Shown here: piece after piece, positions 29,836 through 40,395 of the stretch
How positions within the stretch are numbered: the first letter of the stretch is position 1
Layout of the letters: the number at the start of each line of letters is the position of its first letter
Assembly: GCF_964204645.1 (NCBI RefSeq)
Contig: NC_134033.1
Coordinates: 7,102,231 to 7,166,230, forward strand
Reading direction: 5' to 3'
DNA length: 64,000 bases
Source: Tubulanus polymorphus
Lineage: Eukaryota > Nemertea > Palaeonemertea > Tubulaniformes > Tubulanidae
Made by a program: the position numbers and the translations under genes
Notes under the pieces: model-generated
Databases searched by the model: none
What the model was told of the DNA's origin: nothing
Seen by the model: the letters and a program-made list of their open reading frames with translations, nothing else

Positions 29836-29985
29836 TCTAATATACTTAGCTCTAGATCTAATATATTTAGCGGCATGACTCGCATAAAAAAAAATAATAG
29901 AATGAATGTATATGATATTTTCAGTTCGCTGTACGTTACAATAAAGGATACGATGATTTGTTAAAAGCTTTTCCGATGTTCAGTG

Positions 29986-30390
29986 TAGAGAAATTTAGAA
30001 ATACAATACAAAGACAGTTACAAACTAAACGAATTAAGGCAAGGCAAACTAGGGGATCTTAAAAAGACAATAGTGAATATTTAAGTTTAATCAAAGGACA
30101 AGAGCGAAGAGAAATTTAGAAATACAATACAAAGACAGTTACAAACTAAACGAATTAAGGCAAGGCAAACTAGGGGATCTTAAAAAGACAATAGTGAATA
30201 TTTAAGTTTAATCAAAGGACAAGAGCGTAGAGAAATTTAGAAATACAATACAAAGACAGTTACAAACTAAACGAATTAAGGCATGGCAAACTAGGGGGTT
30301 AACCCGAGGCAATAGTGAATCTTGATCAAAGGACAAATTAAAAGAAATTTAGAAATACCACATAAAAACAGTTACAAACTAACGGATAAT
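29986..30390. repeat. Tandem repeat of about 121 bases, three units and a partial one
   Basis: Units begin GAGAAATTTAGAAATACA at about 29987, 30109 and 30231, with a partial, diverged copy near 30343. The units are nearly identical, so the expansion is young. It lies in the subterminal part of the transposon. Confidence 0.85.
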
Positions 30391-32124
30391 CAGAATGAGA
30401 ATTTTGTTCTGAAAGATAGAAATTATAAGTATGATAATTAGTGATTAGTTCTTGGCGAACTAAATAAAAAGCGGCAACGGCCCAAGATGGGTCATTCTAT
30501 TTCAACAACTAATAGAGGACAACCATGGATTTTGAAAGGTCAAGAAAACCTTCGCGACGCCCGCAGACAGACCTGTCATTCCCCAACCTGTGTTCAAGTG
30601 GTCTTGCCATAAGCTGAAAATCTAAGATACATATCGGTATATTAAAAAAAAGGATGAATGTATTTTTCTGCTACACATTCGGGATTCGAACCTAATAGCA
30701 CTTAAAAGTAAATGCTGGGGCTATCATTGTTTCATATTCGGGATGCTGTAACTTTTTTACTTGGCAAACAATAACCCAGCGACACTTTAATCATCAAAGT
30801 TCATGTCGTAACGCTTGAAATACGACCAGTAATTTTCGGGTTTCGAACCTGCTTATAAGATGAACCAGCGTAAATAAGATCAATATTTTTACGGGATTCG
30901 AACCTAATGGAAACTACAGTGACTATTAGTCATTAAAGTTCACATGTAGTACCGCATGCGCAATGTGCCGATTTCTCGACTTAGAGCCATCACAGCACTG
31001 ACTAATGCGCATGCGTAAGGTAGAAACGGAGACTTGGGGAACTTTACGGTTTTTGCCAGTAGCATGGTACGCACTAAATTCAAAATTACTTTATTACCAA
31101 TATTTTCTAAGCATAGTTTCATTGGTTTTTTCATTAATTAAATTTAGACCAAACCAAATCAAATATCATAATATTTTTAATAACCTACAAGTACATTATG
31201 AACTTTTGAATGGTCTAACCCCAGTATAGTCCCCCGTGATTTGGAAATTCTCGGAGCCCTCCTTTATTTACTTACTAAATGACGTCACAAACTGTTATTT
31301 CGCCGGTGCTTGTTGTCTAACAATTCAATTCAATTCTTTATTTACAGTAATCTAATAAGTAATTTTAAGTTTCAAATAGGATGGAAAGTACATTCAGACA
31401 ATCTGTTGTTTCAGAGAGACCGTTATTACAGTATCAATTTATACATTTCGTTTCGAAGCTGTCAGTTGCCGAATCTGAATGAAGATGAATTTTATTTGAC
31501 GAAATCGGCGGAAAATATATGATAATAATAATAATCAACAGAATTTCAAGAGGGTTTTCGACGAAAGTCAGAAAACCCTAATGATTCGAAAGGTAAGAAT
31601 ATTACAAGAAAATTTTATCAGATATAATAAATTTACAGAGATTTTACTCTTAAATTTAAGAGACAATTTATCTATTTGAACCAAAGATATAACTTTTTTA
31701 GTTCTTGACATTCAAGGGTCACTTCTATTCATGCGGAATTCATCAAAGTTCAATTTTAGGCCCGATTCCTTTTCTTTTATGGTTGTGTCATTTGTTCAAA
31801 ATTATTCAAACTTACCATGTTTGCATGATACAAACGAATGATTTGAATTATAATTATGAGAAATAATTAAATTGATAGCCATGCCATGTCCGTCGAATAG
31901 CCTTCTCCAAATATGAATGTAATGTATTTATTAATATGTATTTATCTACAAATGTTTTCTCTAAAATTTTTGAAATACGTGGTTTAGTTGACACAGGCCG
32001 ATATTGTTTAACAAATTATCACCTTTCTTACTGATGTCTGACATTTTAAAATCCGCATTGATTGTTGAAATTCTGAAAACTGATGATACAAATTTCCTAA
32101 CTAATATTGTAAATTTTCTTTTAG
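30391..32124. other. Interior non-coding part of the MULE-type element
   Basis: No convincing gene. Three short sequences of type GGATTCGAACCTAATAG (30667, 30835 and 30892 areas) resemble the complement of a tRNA B box, which may be SINE remains. A hairpin AGGGTTTTC...GAAAACCCT lies at 31551-31579. The frames at 31005-31229 and 31310-31522 look random. Confidence 0.45.
31551..31579. repeat. Hairpin AGGGTTTTC...GAAAACCCT preceded by AAT repeats
   Basis: AGGGTTTTCGAC pairs with GTC(A)GAAAACCCT around a GAAA loop. Upstream is GATAATAATAATAATCA and then a TTTCAAG-type joint. The three hairpins at 51674-51832 have the same organisation. Confidence 0.7.
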
Positions 32125-32127
32125 GTT

Positions 32128-32366
32128 AAACCAAGTGGCCTTGCGGGGTGTGTATGCTTTCATGCGATAAGGGACCCAGCGTTTATTGTCCTATCTGCAA
32201 GCACTGGTGTCATGCTGCATGCGAGAAGATAGGGGATGAAGAATTCGAGCTGCTGGGCCAATCGAAATTGAAATACAATTGTAACAAGTGTTTTTCCAAG
32301 CCCGATGGATCTATTATGTACACCCGCCTACTCATCCTATACGAAGCCGCTATACTAAGAAAGTAG
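32128..32366 (+). CDS. PHD-finger exon of the transposon gene
   Basis: Reading in the frame of 32148 gives PCGVC, then VYCPICKHWCHAACEKI and YNCNKC. The spacing of Cys and His fits a PHD (Cys4-His-Cys3) finger, a module that reads histone tails. A splice acceptor TTTTCTTTTAG ends at 32124, but the frame has a TAA three bases later. Either the real acceptor differs or the copy is damaged. The frame closes at 32364-32366, 22 bases before the OTU reading frame in a different phase, so a short intron or frameshift lies between. Confidence 0.55.
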
Positions 32367-32387
32367 GGCCCTCACGAAGCAGCCAAC

Positions 32388-32985
32388 ATGGTGGCCATCA
32401 AACTGGCCAGTTTTGGGCAATTCGAACAGAAATTGACTCCTGAAATAGTCGCTGATGCCGATCAATTATCGCGAAACATTGTGAACGTACCAGGCTTCAT
32501 TCCTGTGCGTGTTGGAGGAGATGGAAACTGTCTCTTTAATGCAGTTCCTATGACTTTATTAGGAACCGAAATACTTGCCGATGAACTCAGAGTCAGGACA
32601 GCGACAGAGCTCGTCAGAAACACGAAGTTCTGTGAACGAGAAGCAGAGAACAGGGGATATGCATTAATATCGCCATCTATAGAGGAAACATGTCTGGCTG
32701 CAGCAACTGATACCGCCTATTCGTCACAAATAACATTTCACGCATTGGCGACAGTTATTGGACGCTACATACGAACTGTATATCCACCTGTGAATGGTAT
32801 GATGGACCAGCACGTGAGACTGCTAAATACCGAAATGGTGCCTCGTGAATGCTATAGGAAAATGTCACCTCCAATTAATATATTGTGGACAAGAATTGGA
32901 GAGTCGCACGGAAATGTGTGGATACCAAAACATTTCGTCCCTTTGATAGAAAAGAATCGTTTGAAAATGATTTCAACGACTTCAT
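32388..32985 (+). CDS. OTU-type cysteine protease exon of the transposon gene
   Basis: The motif VGGDGNCLFNAV (about residues 43-54) contains the catalytic Asp-Gly-Asn-Cys of OTU deubiquitinase-like proteases. The terminal block HGNVWIPKHFVPL supplies the conserved His. About 200 residues, the normal OTU length. OTU proteases remove ubiquitin in hosts and viruses and occur in some MULE and other large transposons, where they may protect the transposase. The exon ends at a strong donor, T|GTAAGT (32986). The next exons listed below continue the same frame. Confidence 0.8.
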
Positions 32986-33117
32986 GTAAGTGTTCATAAT
33001 TTTTAGTTACCAAACTTCGTATGAAACGAAGATTCTGTAAATGATTTCTGAAATTATCTAGTGAGAGTTTTTACCAAATGAATATATGCCTTAATTCACC
33101 AAATTCTATAATTTCAG

Positions 33118-34308
33118 CGGTAGACAAGGAAAATGTGCTTAATCTTTCGTCAGAAGAAGAGTTTCCAAGCTTAGGTAGGCACCGAGTAAATTTTATATAG
33201 TGTCGAATCTCAATCTGAAACAAATAAGAAAAAAAGTGTACAGAAAAAAGCAAGTCTTCTTTTTTTTCTGTTTTAGAAACAACACGTTTTAAGATGTCAC
33301 CACGAAATTCCGGTAAGACATACATACTTAACTTCTTAATTACTTTACTAATTGATAAACTTAACATCTAATAACTCTACGTAAGTTGTCTTAATTTCAA
33401 GCTGCTTTGTTAGCTTACACTCCATTTTGTCTTTGCAGAGAAGAGATCTTCGAAAAGAGTGAGCTTTGAGAACTGCGTTAGTACTTTACAAATGCAAGAT
33501 TCTGACAGCCCATCAAGACAGTTTAATAGTACAGCTGTAGGTACGTTACGTCGTCATGTCGTCATACTGCTCGATCTATTTAATTAATTTAAATCGTTTG
33601 GCAACAGAACTATCATTAATTAAACATGAAATCATATCTATAGGTATTTCTCCGCCGTTTCCGGAATTTGACGAGTCGAGAATAACAGTTTCCGCACCTA
33701 AAAAAGTCGATGTAGATTGTAAGTTTTGTAAAAATAATTGAATCATTATAACAACATTTGATAACTAAGTTATAACAGGAACTGATTTTTTTCTATTTCT
33801 TTTCAGACAAAATCGACGCGAAGACACGCCTAAGCAATGAACCAGGGCATAATTCTACACTTTCTTCCAGATCAGATTTAACAGGTGTGTATATCAATTT
33901 GAAGTATTAACTAATGCCTGGGAATCTACATTGCCCGTTTTTAATAGCATATCTATCTCCTTTCTAGGCGTTTCGTCACCGTCTGACACATTTGACGACG
34001 GCACCACGACAATACCATCAAATGAAATTAACGGCTCTTCGGGTCGGCTAAATGGGAGATTTTTGGATACCGCTGAAGTGATTGAATATGTGATTAGAAA
34101 ATCCGCCACCGAAAAATTAGAACTTCCCACCAGTATTCCAAACGGCCGAAAACGTGATGTGTACTACTTATTAGACAACACCAACAACGTTCAACGTAGA
34201 CAGGCTGGGAACCGGAGTAAATTCGTTGATGACTCTGGAGTTTGGGACACAAAGATGTCTTCAACTAAGAAGGTGGTGGTTCTCATACAAGAAAATGGAA
34301 CACATAAG
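33118..34308 (+). CDS. Six small exons linking OTU and transposase
   Basis: Exons 33118-33174, 33277-33312, 33439-33540, 33644-33718, 33807-33884 and 33968-34308 have consensus AG acceptors and GT donors. The first five have lengths of 57, 36, 102, 75 and 78 bases, all divisible by three, and every junction keeps one open frame starting from the OTU exon. They encode a Ser-, Glu- and Pro-rich linker and then a region with IRKSATEKLELPTSI and a YYLLDNT block. Consistent phase over seven junctions is strong evidence for real splicing. The unit is intron-rich for a transposon gene. Confidence 0.7.
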
Positions 34309-34399
34309 GTAAAAAACGCATAAATACGTACTAAAATTTACGCCCATCACTTTGTGATTTGAATGATCGGGATTTCATCAGGTAAATTTCATCTTCCAG

Positions 34400-35982
34400 G
34401 TCATCGAATCGAAGAATTGGTCGTACGGCATAAGGATGAAAAAAAGAATTCGTAGCATTAGATCAACAACCTTCTGACGAACATTTGATTATTTTGAGGC
34501 GGTTTTACGCTACACTAAAACGAAAACCGGATTTCAAAAAACGAATTACTTCGATTGACCATTCGCCAGCAAACTTCGGCGATGTACGAAACCGGTCAGT
34601 GGTGGAGTATCTCGGTGATTCGCCGGATAGTGGTACGGCGCATGACAATACAAAAAAGGGAACTGGAATAGAATATTTTCGGACTTCAGACTCCGTCATG
34701 GATGTAATCGCCAATAAGGTGACCACACAAAAACCGATGCAAGTTCATAACGACCTAAGTCTAAATAGCTCATCATCAGCGCCAAGAAACTTGAAACAGG
34801 TACAGAATGTACGGCACCGTGAAATGGTCAAGGATCGCACATCCGGCAACCGTAAGAATGTAGCAGATGAAATACAAACTCTCATGAATATGCAATCCGG
34901 CAGTGATTTCATCCGAGAGGTAATTACTTCGATCGAAAAACCTCCGACGGTTATTTTATATACAGAGCAACAGATGAGAGACGTAAAACGATTTTGTACG
35001 CAAACGGCGGAACCTTCCGATTCTTGGCATCGATCGTACATTCAACGTTGGTGCCTGCTATTTGACTGTAACGGTTTTCAAGAACACCCATTTGCTCCGT
35101 CGTGAAACACAAGAAGCACCAATTTTCACTGGGCCATTATTTCTGCATTGGGACGGCGAGACCATTACCAGCAATTCTTCTCTTACTTAAAAGCGAAATT
35201 AGACTCAAACATAAATACAGAAATTGCGGGCAAAATGTTAACCGTTGGATCCGACGAAGAAAAAGCTGTACTGAAAGCAATCAAAGAGACATGTCCAAAT
35301 GCTACTCAATTGTTATGCTACCGACATTTGATTGAAACCGTAAAACGGCATTTGCAACACAAAATTGGGGTGAATGATAAAATAAAAGATGAAATAGTCG
35401 ACTCTATATTTGGTAAAAGCGGCGCGTTACATGAACTTGATGAGTATAAGTATACACTCAGAATGATGGAGGTCAAGGCTAGAATCAACGAAATCGCTCC
35501 GCTCTTCATCCCATACTTTGAAAAGCTGGAGTTCAAGTTAAGCTTAAGTTAAGAAATGTCACCCTATAGGATGGACAAACAATAACTGTGAGACTATAAA
35601 CAGTATAATCAAACTAGCAACTAACTGGAAGATTCTGAAGATCCCCGATTTGATAGAACAGTTACACAAATTAGTAAAAATACAGTATATCGATGTCCGT
35701 CGTGCCCTTCACCATCAAGGAAATTATGAAGTTGTTCCTTCTTTACAAAGATATACTATTTCCCATATAATGTGGATGCAGAAAAGCAACGAAGACAAGG
35801 AAACCATATGCAATAAATTCATGAACCTTAAACGAAAAAGAAATCTATTAAAACTATTACCTCAACAACAATTGACAATTCCAAAAACAGCCAAAGTCGC
35901 CAGAAAACCAGGACAAAGAAAAAGGACAAAAAATGCGAAAACCTTATCCGCTAAACGGCAAAAAGTTAACGAGGACTCGTAA
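34400..35982 (+). pseudogene. MULE-type transposase catalytic part, with several frameshifts
   Basis: The next exon begins at 34400 after CATCTTCCAG and has a frame slip in an A-run near 34437-34446. A long frame then covers FKKRITSIDHSPANF to VTTQKP. Around 35040 the catalytic first Asp appears in DRTFNVGACYL. LFLHWDG follows at about 35145, the second Asp is in VGSDEEKAVLKAI (about 35250), and the third position (Glu) is in GWTNNNCETINSIIK (about 35570-35620). A Lys-rich end closes at 35982. Motif order and the LLCxRHL block match MULE transposases. At least three frameshifts mean this copy is inactive. Confidence 0.75.
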
Positions 35983-36030
35983 TATGATTGTCAATGATTT
36001 AAAACCAATTTAGTATAGTAAAACTACTAT

Positions 36031-36098
36031 GTTTGGTGCCTGAAGTACACTGCAACAGTGGAAAGCAGGCTTTAAAGGTCAGTCTCATCAGGCACCAA
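36031..36098. other. 12-bp perfect hairpin just after the transposase stop
   Basis: TTTGGTGCCTGA (36031-36042) pairs with its exact complement at 36087-36098 around a 44-base loop. It could be a 3' UTR structure or the ends of a very small insertion. Confidence 0.6.
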
Positions 36099-36330
36099 AA
36101 ACATTTTTTATTATAGCGTCGGATACATATATAGTAATGAAATAAATATGATAGAATATGATAGAAATGTCAAGATGATAATATGAATATTATGATGATA
36201 AGAAAATAATTGTTATGGATGAGAATGTATTGTAATAAAATTAAATATCCTTGAAATACATGTAGTAATAAAATAAATATATAATGGTAGAATATGAGCG
36301 ATGTATGAAATATCCTCTAAGTATGATAGA

Positions 36331-37294
36331 CAGAGCTGCCAACTCATAGTTTTCTCTCATCCTACTCATATCCATGTTTCATCCTATTTTTTCAGATCAC
36401 ATCCTATTTTTGGTTTCCAAAAATCAAGAAAACATAAACCGGAAAATCAATATTGAAATCTTTATTTCTGTAATTCACGACAACATTTTAGCCATGAGAG
36501 CAATATTATGTTCAACTAAGAAGTATGTGAACAATACTTCTGTACGAATCACTGACAAATCATCATCTTCTTTCTGGCTAGGACGCAAGAAGTGGGAAAT
36601 TTTCCTAAACTTAGCTTTATCTTTGTGGCCAGTAGTACCAAAGTGCTTTACAAGGTCACTACTCCCACCATGGGATACTGATACATCAATCCCGCAAATG
36701 TTACAATAAGCAAAATACCGAGACGATTTTGACCTTGTGATGCAAGGGAATTTCTACGTCTAGACATTTAAGAACGTTTGTTTACGTATCTCCGGTCCGG
36801 TTCCACTACGTTTCGTTTTTTTGCCGAAGATCTTTCGTTACCAGCATCAGCTGCCGCCGCATGATCAGCACGCTCCTCTCCGTCATTTGAATCGGACATA
36901 TTGTTCACTTTTATTGTTAAAATAACAAAGAACGAGCCGGCACACGCCGCGAACAGGAAGCCGCCATCTTTGATACCGTCAATCGACAGACGTCCTAAGT
37001 AGCGAACACAATCGTCGCAATACTGCGGCGTGAAATCAAAAGTCTAAGAAACGATAGAAAATACGTAATATTTATTTACTTTAACAACATATCTTGATAT
37101 ATTATCGTACTAAAAGACAATTCATTGTATTATCGTATGCATTAAACGACCGGGTCGTATTAGTTTGCCGTACAGCGTATCATCGTACAGTTACTAGCTC
37201 CCGGTCGTATTGATTTGTTGTTCAGCGTATCGTCGTACGTTCAACGCACCAATCGTACGAAAATACGACGATATCGTACTGGTTGGCAGCCCTG
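36331..37294 (-). mobile_element. hAT-type fragment with CAGRGCTGCCAAC ends and a BED-like finger
   Basis: The left end CAGAGCTGCCAAC (36331-36343) and right end GTTGGCAGCCCTG (37282-37294) are inverted repeats of the CAGRG type known for hAT elements. GATAGA flanks both sides, but a clean 8-base duplication is not visible. On the minus strand, an ATG at 36899 starts an acidic N-terminus, interrupted by a stop after YVNKRS. Then come FPCITRSKSSRYFAYCNIC and HGGSSDLVKHFGTTGH, a BED/hAT-like zinc finger. It ends near 36480, and the catalytic part is missing. It lies inside the MULE-type element. Confidence 0.6.
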
Positions 37295-37540
37295 GATAGA
37301 ATATGATAGAAATGTAAAAATAATCATGATGTGAATGTTATAATGATAAGAAAACAATTTTCGTTATTGATGAGAATGTATAGAAATAATATTAATAATG
37401 ATATGAATAATATTATTATGATAAGAAAATAATTTTGAACTTGAAAAAAAATTAAAAGTTTCATCGTCATGTATAGAAATAATATTAATAAAAGGATTAT
37501 GTTATTGATGAACATTATTGTCTTCATTTATTTTCGATTG

Positions 37541-37622
37541 GAGCTCCAGTCGGTTTCCAGTCGGCTCCAGTCGGTTTTCAGTCGGCTCCGGTCGGTTCCA
37601 GTCGGCTCCAGTCGGTATTTAG
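37541..37622. repeat. Right terminal inverted repeat of the MULE-type element
   Basis: Series of CAGTCGG units (CCAGTCGGTTTCCAGTCGGC and variants) ending CCAGTCGGTATTTAG. It is the complement of the left arm. Confidence 0.8.
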
Positions 37623-37914
37623 TAGGAGCCAAACTATCCACAGGTAAGCAAAGGTCAAGCAATTAGAAAAACAAAACTATAGGTCTAACTGCAGTTTGGG
37701 TCATCTTTCCACTGGGAGGTGCCACTAGTGTTATTAAAGAATAGTGTTATGGTAAGGTTAGGTACATAACCATTAGGGACACTTAACTGCAGTCCTAAAT
37801 CAGTCTAATCATTCGTTTGTGATCGTCCTCTAAAGCGTTCTACTGTTGTGTTAACCCAATGCTGTGATTTTTTGCATCTTTTGTAATTCACGGTGTTTCG
37901 GATGTTTTTTTTAG

Positions 37915-38340
37915 TTGGGCCGCTATCCTTGATGGTAGATACAGTGCAGATGAAGTAACGCAACAGCTGATGACGGGGGATGGGAAAAAAGAAGAAAGAA
38001 ATTATATGCACCTGTGATCTCTTGTTTATTGATGAAATATCAATGATCTCATCTCGAATATTTACGTTATTAGAGAAAACAATAAGACAAGTCCGAGGAA
38101 ACAAACGCCCGTTTGGGGGTATACAGATTATTGTTTCAGGTACTAACATGAATTTTTGGTACAAAGCATAATGAAATGGCTCATGAAATCATGAATAATA
38201 TCATTTGCATTTATTTCATCCACGTAGGTGATTTCCTTCAACTACCGCCTGTTATAAATATGCTTTACGATGATCCAGGCAACATGGCATTTACATCAAA
38301 AACCTGGCAGTTAACCTTTAAACACAGGATTGTAATTTGG
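37915..38340 (+). CDS. PIF1-like helicase, downstream exons (Walker B and motif III)
   Basis: The first exon here (37915-38139) begins after GATGTTTTTTTTAG and encodes WAAILDGRYSADEV, then LLFIDEISMIS (Walker B, motif II) and GGIQIIVSG. A short intron of 88 bases (38140-38227, GT-AG) is followed by an exon with GDFLQLPPVINMLY (motif III). The splice joins the VSG|DFLQLPP hallmark of PIF1 helicases exactly. The gene is cut off after KHRIVI at about 38330, where the P-like transposase sequence begins on the other strand. It is therefore a truncated PIF1-like gene with its first exon at 29539. Confidence 0.7.
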
Positions 38341-38349
38341 GTTTTCGTA

Positions 38350-40369
38350 TCTTCCCATCGAAAATGTATGGATCTGCTTGACGTTTTCCGTTTATCTTCC
38401 CATCGAAAATGTATGGATCTGCTTGACGTTTTCCGTTTGATGCATTTGCCTTTTTTGATATGGTATGTTGACACAGAATTAATGTATTCTCTGATTTCTG
38501 GTAAACGGCATATGTCGGGTTAGTCTTGTTACCATTGAAGCTCCGTTGCTGGCAAAAATGATTCTCTATACTCTCGCTGTTAAGTCGTCCTGGATTTATA
38601 GGGTTGTATTGTAATCTAAAAAGTGAAGGAAAAGTAATGATTGTTTGATTTAATGAGAAAAATGTAGTTACGTAAATTGCTAAACCTATACCTGTCCTTG
38701 CATAGTGATATGAATCCCAAAATGGCTGATTTCAGATCATCTCTGCACTGGTAAGACAGATGTTTCTTCTTTTTTTCTCCGTCATTTATGTCACTCTCCA
38801 ACACCGATTTTTCCCATGAAAGGAACCAATTGTGAACCCCTTCTAGTTGCGTTAATCTCTCGTCGTTGGTGTCTTTAATGCATCTGGAATCGCGGAATAT
38901 TTTCACCAGCAACGATGTCTGTCGGAGTATCTCGATGCACCCGTTCAGCTTACCGCCTTCTTCCCCGAGACTTCCCTGAAAAAATATTTTGAAAGGCAAT
39001 AAGATATCAATTAAATTCGTATATTTAGCAAATAGTAAGGCCGTTTTTTATAACTTAGAGTAATTTTTTATGTGCGTCTTGATTTTCTCTTCTTAATTTT
39101 CAATCTCGTGATTTGCAAAAAAGTTAGTTTTTTTTTCATTTCTCCCATCATTTGAATCAAGTTCATCACAATTTTTACTCCTTTTAAATTTTTTCCAGGA
39201 TTCATTCCGAAGTTCTATGTGGAAAATATTCAAATGATTAAAAAAAATTTATTTTAATTTTTTTCCTGTTACCTTCCATTTTAAAACCCCTAAAAAGAGC
39301 TTTAAGTACACGTACCTGATACTCCATGAACAATTGTAGCATATCTACATCCAGTACTTGTTCGGCAAGATGATTCCGCATTTTACTGGCTCCGTTTAGA
39401 TAGATATGTTCCCGTGACAGATGCCTATGGACCTGTACGGCGTTTCGACGGTCCCACTCGTAGGCGTCTTCAAACATTTTCAAACGGTTCACACAGAACG
39501 ATATCACGGCATGGTTTGCACGAGACGGTCAGTTTTCCGCTGTTAAAAGGTACAGCCCTCGCACAGTTTTTCGATCGAACGCAGACGATTGCGGACTGAC
39601 CATTGCACATAACATTTTCAACATACATATTCCTTACGATTGAACGGTTCGGTTTTACCTTTCCAATGCACAATTTAATTTTCGTACATAGGTTCAAGAT
39701 ATTTGAAACAGATTTATCCATTTTGAATTTCGATGACATGTACAATTTTTTTAGATCGAGTTCACGAGTCCTGACGTATACGCGATAGACCATTTCATGA
39801 AAATCGAACACAATTTCTCGATTGACGGGTATATCATTTACCGCCATTCCACTCGGCAAAATTACTTTAGTTGAAGTAAAAGACGTTTTCAAGAATATCG
39901 CGTTTGGAAACAAAGTCCCCAATTCGTTAAGATCCGATATAGTTTCATACATCTTCGGTCGCCAAGAGACATTCAGGTAACCGTTGCAGACTTTTCCTCC
40001 GACGTATAGTTTCTTGTGTTCCACAAACGGATATATACATCTAATAAATTTTCCTATTTCGGCGTTGGATCGTGGAATAAAATTTCGACTGAAGCAACCC
40101 TCCGAATACGTCGCGTATATATCTGTAGAACGTAGTTCTCCACCGTTAACGACTTGGATATTAGATTCATTCCTACAACAATATAAAATGAATATGATGT
40201 GTCTGACCTGTGTGATGAAGAAATTGCGACACGCTTTGCACGGACAAGCCTGGCTGTAGGCTTTCATTCCAGGCCTCCCCGGCCCCCCGTTTTGTCCGCG
40301 TGTGATACTGATACGATAGAGGCCTTTCAAAAATCTATTGAAAAATGATATTTTACCGCAATTGAACAT
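38350..40369 (-). pseudogene. Transposase-like gene, P-element/THAP9-like end, multi-exon
   Basis: Reading leftward, a 300-codon exon frame (40369-39470) includes a Cys-rich end (KLTVSCKPCRDIV). A frameshift near 39505 leads into RLKMFEDAYEWDRRNAVQVH and RMFME-like helices. The exon ends at a donor (39315-39314), and the next exon (38975-38692) has GGKLNGCIEILRQTS and VHNWFLSWE. A further exon (from about 38610) has SESIENHFCQQRSFNGN followed by KTNPTYAVY. The last block (E, FxxxR, NG, NPT) resembles the end of the catalytic domain of P-element/THAP9-like transposases. No THAP finger was seen. The end holds a 45-base tandem duplication (38346-38440). Confidence 0.5.
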
Positions 40370-40395
40370 ATTATATGAAAGGCCTTGAGCTATGG

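Larger units (their letters stand above)
29769..37622 (+). mobile_element. MULE-type DNA transposon with PHD, OTU and transposase, in the PIF1 intron
   Basis: Terminal inverted repeats start CTAAATACCGACTGG on the left and end in the complement at 37622, with TA on both sides (29767-29768, 37623-37624). Each arm goes on for about 65-85 bases as a series of CGACTGG-type repeats. The interior encodes a multi-exon gene with a PHD finger, an OTU protease and a MULE-type transposase, plus a nested hAT fragment. The usual 8-10-base MULE target duplication is not evident, so TA could be either the duplication or part of the repeat. Confidence 0.75.

Noticed and set aside
30660-30910. tRNA genes on the minus strand
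   Set aside because: B-box-like sequences are present but no matching A box, anticodon arm or acceptor stem was found.
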